64,000 nucleotides of DNA from an uncultured Lachnospiraceae bacterium (GTDB lineage Bacteria > Bacillota > Clostridia > Lachnospirales > Lachnospiraceae), in NCBI GenBank assembly GCA_910586255.1, contig CAJUHR010000001.1, positions 1 through 64,000 on the forward strand. Direction: 5' to 3'. Numbering within the stretch: the first letter of the stretch is position 1; each line of letters starts with the position of its first letter. Positions 23,341-31,464 of this stretch are shown piece by piece. A program made the position numbers and the translations under genes. The notes under the pieces were generated by a model. The model ran no database searches. It saw only the letters and a program-made list of their open reading frames with translations, and was not told the DNA's origin.

Positions 23341-24618
23341 ATGGAGAATACAAGTATTCAGTATCAGACATATGTGCAGATTCTTAAGGAGGAGCTGGTT
23401 CCTGCCATGGGATGTACAGAGCCGATTGCCTTGGCTTATTGTGCAGCCAAGGCCAGGGAAGTGCTGGGGATATTGCCGGATCGCTGTGTGGTGGAGGCCA
23501 GCGGCAACATAGTGAAAAATGTCAAGAGCGTGATTGTGCCCAATACCGGCGGGCTTAAGGGAATCGAGGCGGCTGCCGCGGCGGGTGTGGTGGCAGGAGA
23601 TGCCGGGCGGGTTTTAGAGGTGATCGCCGGAGTGACAGGGGAGCAGAAGGTGCAGATCAAGGAGTATATGGAGAAAACACCGATTCAGGTTAAGCCGCTT
23701 GAGACTGACGAGCTTCTGGACATGATTGTGACCCTGTATGGGAACGGCTCCTACGCCAGGGTACGGATCGCCAATTACCACACCAATATTGTATTGATTG
23801 AGAAGGATGGGGAAAAGCTTTACGAGATGGGTGTGATGGCCACGGAGGAAGCCCAGATGGCGGACAGGAGTCTTTTGAACGTGAAGGACATCTATGATTT
23901 TGCAAAAACAGTGGAGCTGGAGGATGTGAGGGAGTTAATCGGCCGCCAGATTGAGTACAACAGCGCCATCTCCAGGGAGGGCCTGGAGAATAACTGGGGG
24001 GCTAATATCGGAAGCGTGCTCTTAAAGGCATACGGAGATGATATTCGTGTGCGGGCAAGGGCGGCTGCCGCTGCCGGGTCGGATGCCAGAATGAGTGGCT
24101 GTGAGATGCCGGTGATTATTAACTCAGGAAGCGGAAATCAGGGGATGACGGCTTCTCTGCCGGTGATTGAGTACGCGAAGGAGTTAAAGTCTTCTGAGGA
24201 GGAGCTGTACCGGGCTCTGGTTCTCTCTAACCTGGTGACCATTCATCAGAAGACTGGAATCGGGCGTCTGTCGGCTTACTGCGGCGCGGTCAGCGCCGGG
24301 TGCGGGGCAGGATGCGGAATTGCTTACCTTCTGGGGGGAGATTACGCCACCATTGCTCATACCCTGGTCAATGCACTGGCCATTGTATCGGGAATCATCT
24401 GTGACGGTGCAAAGCCCTCCTGTGCCGGAAAGATTGCAGCCGCGGTGGATGCAGGGATTCTGGGATATCAAATGTATATTAACGGACAGCAGTTTCGGGG
24501 CGGTGACGGGATTATTTCCAAGGGTGTGGAGAACACCATCCGCAATATCGGCCGTCTGGGAAAGGAAGGCATGAAGGAGACCGACAAGGAGATTATCCAG
24601 ATCATGACAGACTGCTGA
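23341..24618 (+). CDS. UPF0597 / CyuA-type L-cysteine desulfidase-like protein
   Basis: Member of the UPF0597 (YhaM/CyuA) family, related to the alpha subunit of L-serine dehydratase, which uses an oxygen-labile [4Fe-4S] cluster. Expected reaction: L-cysteine to pyruvate, ammonia and sulfide, or a similar beta-elimination. Typical segments are AMGCTEPIALAYCAAKA, ASGNIVKNVKSV, NSGSGNQGM, HQKTGIGRLSAYCGAVSAGCGAG (written in part) and GIICDGAKPSCAGK, with the cluster-type cysteines. 425 residues from ATG 23341, SD AGGAGG. It is followed by a symporter that could bring in its substrate. Confidence 0.87.
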   Translation: MENTSIQYQTYVQILKEELVPAMGCTEPIALAYCAAKAREVLGILPDRCVVEASGNIVKNVKSVIVPNTGGLKGIEAAAAAGVVAGDAGRVLEVIAGVTGEQKVQIKEYMEKTPIQVKPLETDELLDMIVTLYGNGSYARVRIANYHTNIVLIEKDGEKLYEMGVMATEEAQMADRSLLNVKDIYDFAKTVELEDVRELIGRQIEYNSAISREGLENNWGANIGSVLLKAYGDDIRVRARAAAAAGSDARMSGCEMPVIINSGSGNQGMTASLPVIEYAKELKSSEEELYRALVLSNLVTIHQKTGIGRLSAYCGAVSAGCGAGCGIAYLLGGDYATIAHTLVNALAIVSGIICDGAKPSCAGKIAAAVDAGILGYQMYINGQQFRGGDGIISKGVENTIRNIGRLGKEGMKETDKEIIQIMTDC

Positions 24619-24683
24619 GGTATCTCCTTATGAAATGGAAAAAGGTCTGAAGGATTACCGATGATCAGAAAAGAGGTGGCAGA

Positions 24684-26057
24684 GTGATTAGCGGCAATGA
24701 TATTCTTAAGTTTCTGGATATTTCTGAAAACCATGGAGGACGGCTCATAGGCGTGATTTTGTTTTTTGTCATGCTCTACGGATTGTCCCGCCTGCCAAAG
24801 AAGCAGTTCAGCTTCGCGGCGCGGGTGCTGATTGGAACCGTGGCCGGCACGGTGTTTGGTTTGGGGGTCTGGCTGGTGGGGCGGTCGGACGTGCCTCCGG
24901 CCACGTGGGTTCGGATGACGGTTTCCGAAAATCTGGATCTCTGGTTTCAGCTGGTGGCCCACGGATATTTGTACCTGTTTGTATGTGTGGTGCTGCCCAT
25001 GATATTTCTAGCTTCCGCCCGTATGGTGATTCACACGCCGGCAGAGAAGCAAATTACACCTCTTACCCGGTGGAAAAAGCGGATAAACACAGGTATGGTG
25101 GCGGTCAGCGCCCTGATTGCAGCCTGTGTGGGAATCGGGTTTGGAGTGGGGCTGGTGCCTGGTACGGACAGGGGGCTGTTTCGGTGGAGCGTTGAAAGCG
25201 GGGAGGGGATCGTGTCCCTGGCTTACAGTATCATTCCCACCGGTCTCGGCTGGGATCTGGTCCGTGCCAATGTGGTAGGCATATTTGTGTTCGGTATCTA
25301 TGTGGGGATTGCGGCCAGAAGAATGTCCGGAAAACACATGGATGAGGTAAAGCCGGTATTTGATTTGGTGGACGGAGCGTTCCTGGTGGGAACTAGTGTG
25401 TGCAAGACGATTATTTCCTACAAGCCCATAGGAGCGGCGGCCATCATGGCTTCCCTGGCGGCTCGTCACGGATTTTTGGTGATTTTGCTGGCCTTGAAGG
25501 TTCTTTTGGCCATCTGCGTGGCAGCTGCTCTTATGCTCTTTGTGCAGCTGGTGGTAAGCTGTTTAGGCGGTGTGGGGCCGGTGGCGTTTTTTAAGGCCGG
25601 GAAGACGGCAATGAAAAAAGCTCTCAAGACCCGCTCCGGCTCTGCATGCCTGCCGGAGGTTCAGCAGGCTCTTACAGAGGATCTGGGGCTGAACCGGGAG
25701 ATCACGGATCCGGTTTCCTCCTATACAATCTCCTCGGGGATGCAGGGCTGCGGCGCTCTGTTTCCGGCTATGGCGTTCGTGTTTGCCATGGGGATTTGCG
25801 GTCTGACTATCACACCGAGAACCGTGGTTCTTCTGGTGGTGGTGATTACCCTGATGTCCTACGGAATCACCGAGATGCCGGGGACGGCTACCATGGCGGA
25901 GTTTGCGGCAGTGCTGGGTACGGGAATGCAGGAGGCGGTGCCGGGGCTGGGAGCCATGATCGCTCTGGATCCTATTGCCGATGTGCCCAGGACCCTTATT
26001 AACGTAACAGGCTGTATGGCCAATGCCATATTTGTGGAAAGGATGGTGAGAAAGTGA
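24684..26057 (+). CDS. Dicarboxylate/amino acid:cation symporter family transporter
   Basis: A 457-residue membrane protein of the DAACS (GltP/TcyP) fold. Visible are multiple hydrophobic helices, the FQLVAHGYLYLFVCVVLPMIF segment (written in part) and a C-terminal GLTITPRTVVLLVVVITLMSYG-like region before the last re-entrant loop. It is divergent from classic GltP, since the serine-rich SSSxxTLP motif is not clear. Its position after a cysteine desulfidase-like gene favours cystine/cysteine or a related amino acid as substrate, as for TcyP; this is inference. The GTG start follows AAGAGGTGG. Its stop overlaps the next start (GTGA). Confidence 0.8.
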   Translation: MISGNDILKFLDISENHGGRLIGVILFFVMLYGLSRLPKKQFSFAARVLIGTVAGTVFGLGVWLVGRSDVPPATWVRMTVSENLDLWFQLVAHGYLYLFVCVVLPMIFLASARMVIHTPAEKQITPLTRWKKRINTGMVAVSALIAACVGIGFGVGLVPGTDRGLFRWSVESGEGIVSLAYSIIPTGLGWDLVRANVVGIFVFGIYVGIAARRMSGKHMDEVKPVFDLVDGAFLVGTSVCKTIISYKPIGAAAIMASLAARHGFLVILLALKVLLAICVAAALMLFVQLVVSCLGGVGPVAFFKAGKTAMKKALKTRSGSACLPEVQQALTEDLGLNREITDPVSSYTISSGMQGCGALFPAMAFVFAMGICGLTITPRTVVLLVVVITLMSYGITEMPGTATMAEFAAVLGTGMQEAVPGLGAMIALDPIADVPRTLINVTGCMANAIFVERMVRK

Positions 26058-27409
26058 AGGTTGTGATTATCGGCGGGGTGGCGGCGGGAATGTCAGCGGC
26101 CTCCAAGTTAAAACGGCTCATGAAGGATGAGGCAACGATCGTGGTGTACGAGAAGGGAGAGGAGATTTCCTATGGAGCCTGCGGGATTCCCTTTTATATC
26201 TCCGACCATATCCGTCAGGGAAGCGAGCTGATCGCCCGGACGGCGGAGGAATTTGCTAAGAGCGGGATTCCCGTGAAAACCTGGCATGAGGTGACGGCTG
26301 TGGATACGAAGGCAAAGACCGTGACGGTAAAGAATTTAAAAAGCGGTGAGGTGTTTACGGACAGCTATGACAAGCTGGTGGTGGGCAGCGGCGCCGGGGT
26401 GAGACATTTCCCGCCATTTGACAAGCAGTATGAGAACCTGTACGAGATCCGGAACGTGTCAGACGGAACCCGGGTGAAGACGGCTCTTTTAAATGAGAGC
26501 ACAAAGAATGTGGTGATTGTGGGCGCGGGCTTTATTGGCCTGGAGGTATCGGAGGCCTGCCGCCATTACGGGAAAAATGTGACCGTGGTGGAGTTGGCGC
26601 CCCATATTCTGCCGGCCTTTGACACGGAGGTCAGTGAAGCTCTGGAGGCGGAGCTTACGAAAAACGGCGTCACAGTTCGCACCGGCACCATGGTGAAGGA
26701 GCTGGTGGCAAAAAGCGGCGTCATCACGGCTGCCTGTCTGGAGCGGAAGGACGGGGACGGCCAGGTGGTTACAGAGGAGATCCCGGTAGATTTTCTGATT
26801 AACAGCGCTGGTATTGCACCGTGTACGGACTTTATTCAGAATGTGGAGAAGGCGGGAAACGGCGCCATCTGTGTCAATGAGCGGATGGAGACCAGTGTGG
26901 AGGATGTGTATGCCGCCGGGGACTGCAGCATCATGCGCTCGGCCATTACAAACCAGTATCAGTATGCACCCTTAGGAACCAACGCCAACAAGCAGGGACG
27001 GATCATTGGTGATATTTTAGGGGGTGCAGAGCCCAAGCCATTTAAGCTGATCGGAAGCTCGGCCCTTCGTCTGTTTGGAATAGACGCGGCCAAGGTTGGG
27101 CTGTCGGAGAAGGAAGCCAAGGCCGGCGGAATAGATTTTAAGGTGAATACAATCACCGGCAACAGCTATGCCAACTACTATGGGAAGGAAAAGCTGAACA
27201 TCAAGCTGATCTACGATGCAAAGACCCGGGTGATATTGGGAGCGGAGACCTGGGGACAGGGGATTGTGGTGCCCAGGGCTAACTATTACGCCATCGCCAT
27301 CTACGCGGGGCTGACGGTGGACGAGATGGGATTCATGGATCTGTGCTATTCGCCGCCATTTTCCGGGGTGTGGGACGCGGCTCTGATCGCTTCCAACACG
27401 GCGAAGTGA
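26054..27409 (+). CDS. CoA-disulfide reductase / NADH oxidase family flavoprotein
   Basis: A single-cysteine pyridine nucleotide-disulfide reductase of 451 residues. FAD motif GGVAAGMSAASKL at the N-terminus, redox-active C43 in SYGACGIPFY, NAD(P) motif GAGFIGLEVSEAC near 160, and YAAGDC for flavin near 290. The C-terminal dimerisation domain lacks a rhodanese extension. Members reduce CoA disulfide, persulfides or oxygen. Coupled (4-base overlap) to the symporter and downstream of a desulfidase-like gene, a role in thiol or persulfide handling is plausible. The exact substrate cannot be set from sequence. Confidence 0.86.
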   Translation: MKVVIIGGVAAGMSAASKLKRLMKDEATIVVYEKGEEISYGACGIPFYISDHIRQGSELIARTAEEFAKSGIPVKTWHEVTAVDTKAKTVTVKNLKSGEVFTDSYDKLVVGSGAGVRHFPPFDKQYENLYEIRNVSDGTRVKTALLNESTKNVVIVGAGFIGLEVSEACRHYGKNVTVVELAPHILPAFDTEVSEALEAELTKNGVTVRTGTMVKELVAKSGVITAACLERKDGDGQVVTEEIPVDFLINSAGIAPCTDFIQNVEKAGNGAICVNERMETSVEDVYAAGDCSIMRSAITNQYQYAPLGTNANKQGRIIGDILGGAEPKPFKLIGSSALRLFGIDAAKVGLSEKEAKAGGIDFKVNTITGNSYANYYGKEKLNIKLIYDAKTRVILGAETWGQGIVVPRANYYAIAIYAGLTVDEMGFMDLCYSPPFSGVWDAALIASNTAK

Positions 27410-27437
27410 GAGACGGAGGACAAGAAGCATCGGATGT

Positions 27438-27460
27438 CAGGTAATTGCAATAATTACCTG
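27438..27460 (+). promoter_or_regulatory. Perfect hairpin before abgT
   Basis: CAGGTAATT (27438-27446) and AATTACCTG (27452-27460) pair perfectly with a 5-nt loop. There is no T-run. Could be an operator or an mRNA processing/stability element between the reductase gene and abgT. Confidence 0.5.
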
Positions 27461-27489
27461 AAATATAAACCCGAAGGAGAAATTGAAGT

Positions 27490-29064
27490 ATGAAAGACAA
27501 GACTCAAACAACAAAGCGTTCCTTTATCCTGCGCTTTCTCGACATGATCGAGGTGGCGGGAAATAAGCTGCCCACTCCTCTGACCATTTTCTTCTATCTG
27601 GCAGTGTTTGTAGTGGTGCTTTCAGGAATCGGCGCGGCTATGGGCTGGAGTGCCACCGGTGAGATGTACAATTCCGGCAGCGGCACGGTGGAGGAGACCA
27701 CGGTCAGCGTGGTGAGCCTGTTCAGCATCTCGGGCCTGCAGTATATGCTGACCTCAGCCGTAACCAATTTTACCAACTATGCGCCTCTGGGCTTTACGGT
27801 TGTAATCATGCTGGGTATCGGCGTGGCGGAGAGCTCCGGATGGCTGAACGGCCTGATTCATAAGGTGGTGAAGATCACTCCCGCTCAGCTGGTGACGCCG
27901 ATGGTGGTGTTTATCGGGGTTATGACCAATGTGGCGGAAAATGCAGGGTATGTGGTGTTTATTCCTCTGGCGGCCATGATCTTTAAGGCCTACAAGAAGC
28001 ATCCCCTGGCCGGTGTGGCGGCAGGCTTTGCCGGTGTGTCCGGCGGCTTTTCGGCCAACCTTCTGATTGGTTCTGCGGATGCCACTCTGTCCGGATTTTC
28101 CACGGCAGCAGCCCAGACCCTGGATCCGGCCTACAATGTGACGCCTCTGTCCAACTGGTTTTTTATGATTGCTTCCACGATTTTGATCACAATTGTGGGA
28201 ACCCTGATCACTGAGCTGGTGGTTATCCCCCGGTTAGGACCGTACAAGGAGAATGGGGACGGCACGTTGGTGGAGGTCTCCAATGAGCTGACTGACAAGG
28301 AGGAGAAGGCCCTTCGGATCGCCAACTGGGTGTTTGTGGGAATCGTGGCGCTTTATGTGATCTGCTGTATACCCAAAGGCTCCTTTATGAGAAATCCGGA
28401 TACCGGAAGCCTGATTGAAGGCTCCACTTTGATGAACGCGATTATCCCGCTGTTTACCCTCTTGTTCTTTATTCCTTCCTTTGTGTACGGCAAGCTTTGT
28501 GGCAGCTTTAAGAGCGACAAGGATGTGGTGGCATCCTTCAATAAGTCCATTGCCTCCATTTCCGGGTTTATCGCTATGGCATTTGTGGCTGCCCAATTTA
28601 CCAACTATTTCAGCAAAACCAACATCGGACGGATTTTGTCCTTCAAGGGTGCGGAGCTTTTACAGAGCCTGAATATCAATTCCGTGGGATTGATGATGTG
28701 CTTTATTCTGGTGGCCGGATTTGTCAATCTGTTTATGGCCTCAGCGTCCGCCAAGTACGCCATATTTGCACCGGTGTTTGTGCCCATGTTCATGAAACTG
28801 GGTCTTTCTCCAGAGCTGACCCAGGTGGCATACCGAATTGGCGACAGCACCACCAACATTATCGCGCCGGTTATTGCCTGGATTCCGTACATATTGACAG
28901 TTATGAAAAAGTATGACAAGGATACGGGCTGGGGAACTTTGGTTTCCTCCATGCTTCCCTACTCCATGGCCTTTTTGGTGAGCTGGGCGGCAATGCTGGC
29001 TCTGTGGATGATTTTCAATCTGCCTCTGGGACCGGGAGCTCCCGTGTTCTATACCATTGGGTGA
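27490..29064 (+). CDS. AbgT family transporter
   Basis: A 524-residue membrane protein of the AbgT family (p-aminobenzoyl-glutamate uptake, or sulfonamide efflux in some members). Features: an N-terminal cytoplasmic segment RFLDMIEVAGNKLPTPLTIF, GFTVVIMLGIGVAESSGWL, GGFSANLLIGSADATL, and the repeat-end segments FVNLFMASASAKYAIF and YRIGDSTTNIIAPV (conserved N and D/S-rich re-entrant loops). Length is normal for the family. It precedes an M24 peptidase, suggesting uptake of amino-acyl conjugates or small peptides that are then cleaved. SD AAGGAGAA is present. Confidence 0.92.
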   Translation: MKDKTQTTKRSFILRFLDMIEVAGNKLPTPLTIFFYLAVFVVVLSGIGAAMGWSATGEMYNSGSGTVEETTVSVVSLFSISGLQYMLTSAVTNFTNYAPLGFTVVIMLGIGVAESSGWLNGLIHKVVKITPAQLVTPMVVFIGVMTNVAENAGYVVFIPLAAMIFKAYKKHPLAGVAAGFAGVSGGFSANLLIGSADATLSGFSTAAAQTLDPAYNVTPLSNWFFMIASTILITIVGTLITELVVIPRLGPYKENGDGTLVEVSNELTDKEEKALRIANWVFVGIVALYVICCIPKGSFMRNPDTGSLIEGSTLMNAIIPLFTLLFFIPSFVYGKLCGSFKSDKDVVASFNKSIASISGFIAMAFVAAQFTNYFSKTNIGRILSFKGAELLQSLNINSVGLMMCFILVAGFVNLFMASASAKYAIFAPVFVPMFMKLGLSPELTQVAYRIGDSTTNIIAPVIAWIPYILTVMKKYDKDTGWGTLVSSMLPYSMAFLVSWAAMLALWMIFNLPLGPGAPVFYTIG

Positions 29065-29117
29065 CGGCTGAGGATCGGATATTGACAGGACGTTAAGGCA
29101 ATTGTGAATCGACAGGG

Positions 29118-29160
29118 TATGCCCGGAGATTCCCTGTCAGCGCAGGGAACTCCGGGCATA
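29118..29160 (+). terminator. Long hairpin between abgT and the peptidase gene
   Basis: TATGCCCGGAG-A-TTCCCTG and CAGGGAA-C-TCCGGGCATA pair over 18 bp around a 6-nt loop. The tail is TTATTATAT rather than a clean T-run, and the next ribosome binding site starts 11 bases later, so readthrough into the peptidase gene is likely. Confidence 0.65.
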
Positions 29161-29182
29161 TTATTATATGAGGAGGACGGAG

Positions 29183-30259
29183 ATGTTTGAAGAGAGAGTA
29201 GCAAGGGTACTGAAAAATATGGAGGAAAAGGGATTAGAGCAGATGATTGTCAGCGATCCGCCGTCTGTGTATTATCTGACCGGAAAATGGATTCTGCCCA
29301 ATGAGCGTCTGCTGGCCCTTTACCTGAACAAAAACGGGAATCACAAGCTGTTTGTCAACAAGCTTTTTACGGTGGACGGGGATATCGGTATGGAGAAGGT
29401 CTGGTTTTCGGATACGGATCCGGGCTGTGAGATCATCGCCGGCTATACGGACCATGACAAGCCGCTGGGAATCGACAAGAAGATGGCGGCAAGGTTTCTT
29501 TTGGAGCTGATGGAGCTGGGGGCAGGAAACGGCTACAAGAATGCCTCCGAGTGTGTGGACAAGGCACGCCGGATCAAGGATGAGGATGAGAAGGAGAAAA
29601 TGATCCTGGCGTCACAACTCAATGACGCGGCCATGGCCAGGTTCCGGGGACTGATTAAGGAAGGCGTGACCGAGCTGGAGATTGCGGCGGGGATGAATGC
29701 CATTTACAAGGAGCTGGGCACCGAGGGGCCGTCCTTTGGTCCGCTGGTCAGCTTCGGGGCCAATGCAGCCATCGGCCATCATAAGCCGGACGGGACGGTG
29801 CTAAAGGAAGGAGACTGCGTGCTCTTTGACGTGGGCTGCAAAAAGAACGGCTATTGTTCAGATATGACAAGGACCTTTTTCTACAAGAGCGTTAGCGACA
29901 AGGGCCGGCAGGTCTATGAGATCGTGAAAAAGGCCAATCTGGCGGCCCAGGCAGTGATGAAGCCGGGGGTGCGGTTCTGTGATATCGACAAGGTGGCCCG
30001 GGACATTATCACTGAGGCGGGATATGGTCCTTACTTTACTCACCGGCTGGGTCATTGCATCGGGATCGAGGTTCATGACGCAGGGGATGTCTCGGCGGTG
30101 AATACGGATATTGTGGAAGAAGGAATGATCTTTTCCTGTGAGCCGGGGGTTTATCTGCCTGGCGAGCTGGGGGTGCGGATCGAGGATCTGATGCTGATCA
30201 CCAGGGACGGGGCAGTGAGCCTGAACAGGGATTCCAAGGATTTGGAGATTATTGAGTGA
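29183..30259 (+). CDS. M24 family Xaa-Pro peptidase
   Basis: Cytoplasmic metallopeptidase (358 residues) with an N-terminal creatinase-like domain and a C-terminal pita-bread domain. Metal ligands are visible in order: first D in LFDVGCKK, second D in CSDMTRTF, H in HRLGHCIGIEVHD, E in FSCEPGVYL and E in VRIEDLMLI. It removes residues before proline or cleaves X-Pro dipeptides. ATG 29183 has AGGAGG 6 bases upstream; the ATG at 29168 lies within that site. Adjacent to abgT, so it may process an imported conjugate. Confidence 0.93.
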   Translation: MFEERVARVLKNMEEKGLEQMIVSDPPSVYYLTGKWILPNERLLALYLNKNGNHKLFVNKLFTVDGDIGMEKVWFSDTDPGCEIIAGYTDHDKPLGIDKKMAARFLLELMELGAGNGYKNASECVDKARRIKDEDEKEKMILASQLNDAAMARFRGLIKEGVTELEIAAGMNAIYKELGTEGPSFGPLVSFGANAAIGHHKPDGTVLKEGDCVLFDVGCKKNGYCSDMTRTFFYKSVSDKGRQVYEIVKKANLAAQAVMKPGVRFCDIDKVARDIITEAGYGPYFTHRLGHCIGIEVHDAGDVSAVNTDIVEEGMIFSCEPGVYLPGELGVRIEDLMLITRDGAVSLNRDSKDLEIIE

Positions 30260-30288
30260 CAGAATAAACAAGTAACAGGATAAATAAG

Positions 30289-30327
30289 AAACGGCAGCTG
30301 TATCGTAAGGATTAGAGCTGCCGTTTT
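30289..30327. terminator. Bidirectional terminator between convergent genes
   Basis: AAACGGCAGCT and AGCTGCCGTTTT form an 11-bp stem with T-runs on both strands. It lies between the plus-strand peptidase gene and the minus-strand DAHP synthase gene and can serve both. Confidence 0.85.
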
Positions 30328-30411
30328 GCCGCATGTTCACAGGCCCGTGTAAGTAGGTTTGCCGATAATGCAGCATACGGGCCGCAAGGCGGACAGGAAA
30401 GCCTATGGGTA

Positions 30412-31440
30412 TCAGAGCGTTTCGGCCATCTCGTACAAAAGCCGGGCGGAATCCTCCCATCCCAGACAGGGGTCTGTGATAGACTTGCCGTAGCAGTGCT
30501 CCCCAATCTTTTGATTTCCCGGTTCAATATAGCTTTCAATCATGACGCCCTTGACGAAATTCTGGATATCGGCGGAATGTCTGCGGCTGTGAAGAACCTC
30601 CTTGACAATGCGCACCTGCTCAGCGTACTGCTTGTTGGAGTTGGAGTGATTGGCATCCACAATGCAGGCGGGATTTTTTAAGTTGCGCTCCATATACAGG
30701 CGATGAAGCAAAATCAGGTCTTCATAGTGGTAGTTGGGCAGACACTGGCCGTGCTTGTTGACCGCGCCTCGAAGGATAGTGTGGGTCCAGGGATTGCCGG
30801 ATGTGCGCACCTCCCAGTCCCGCATGATAAATTCATGGCCGCTCTGGGCGGCAGTCACGGAATTGAGCATGACGGTTAAGTCTCCGCTGGTGGGATTTTT
30901 CATGCCCACAGGCACATGGCAGCCGCTGGATACAAGGCGATGCTGCTGGTTTTCCACGGAACGGGCTCCCACGGCAATGTAGGACATAATATCATCCAGG
31001 TAGCTGACATTATCCGGGTACAGCATCTCATCGGCAGTGGACAGGCCGGTCTCTTTAAGAACCTGCATGTGGACATGACGGATGGCGTGAAGGCCGTCTG
31101 CCATGCTGGGCCGCTTTTCCGGGTCGGGCTGATGGAGCATACCCTTGTAGCCCTCTCCCGTGGTACGGGGCTTGTTGGTATAAACCCGGGGAATGATTAA
31201 AAGCTTGTCCTTTGTATCTTCCTGAATTTTTACCAGGCGGCAGGTATAGTCAAGAACCGAATCCTCATTATCAGCAGAACAGGGGCCGATGATGACCAAA
31301 AATTTTTCACTTTCACCGGTTATAATTTTTTTGACTTCCTCATCTCTTTTGGCCTTTATCAGGGCATATTCCACCGGAAGGGGGAACTGCTCCTTGATTT
31401 CTGCCGGGGTCGGCAGCTTGTTGATAAATTCAAATCCCAT
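30412..31440 (-). CDS. 3-deoxy-7-phosphoheptulonate (DAHP) synthase, type I
   Basis: First step of the shikimate pathway: phosphoenolpyruvate plus erythrose-4-phosphate to DAHP. Type I (AroF/G/H) signatures: VIIGPCSADNEDSVLDY, PRVYTNKPRTTGEGYKG, SVENQQHR, VGMKNPTSGD and the metal-binding H and D in IVDANHSNSNK. 342 residues with the N-terminal extension typical of feedback-regulated AroFGH enzymes. The sensitivity (Phe, Tyr or Trp) cannot be decided here. It lies 24 bases downstream of the ABC-class ATPase gene on the same strand and is probably co-transcribed with it. Confidence 0.95.
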   Translation of the reverse strand: MGFEFINKLPTPAEIKEQFPLPVEYALIKAKRDEEVKKIITGESEKFLVIIGPCSADNEDSVLDYTCRLVKIQEDTKDKLLIIPRVYTNKPRTTGEGYKGMLHQPDPEKRPSMADGLHAIRHVHMQVLKETGLSTADEMLYPDNVSYLDDIMSYIAVGARSVENQQHRLVSSGCHVPVGMKNPTSGDLTVMLNSVTAAQSGHEFIMRDWEVRTSGNPWTHTILRGAVNKHGQCLPNYHYEDLILLHRLYMERNLKNPACIVDANHSNSNKQYAEQVRIVKEVLHSRRHSADIQNFVKGVMIESYIEPGNQKIGEHCYGKSITDPCLGWEDSARLLYEMAETL

Positions 31441-31464
31441 GATTGTTCTCCTTATGCTTGTATT

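Noticed and set aside
29082..29110. Promoter for the M24 peptidase (TTGACA with TGAATC)
   Set aside because: The -10 matches the consensus at too few positions, and a long hairpin follows.
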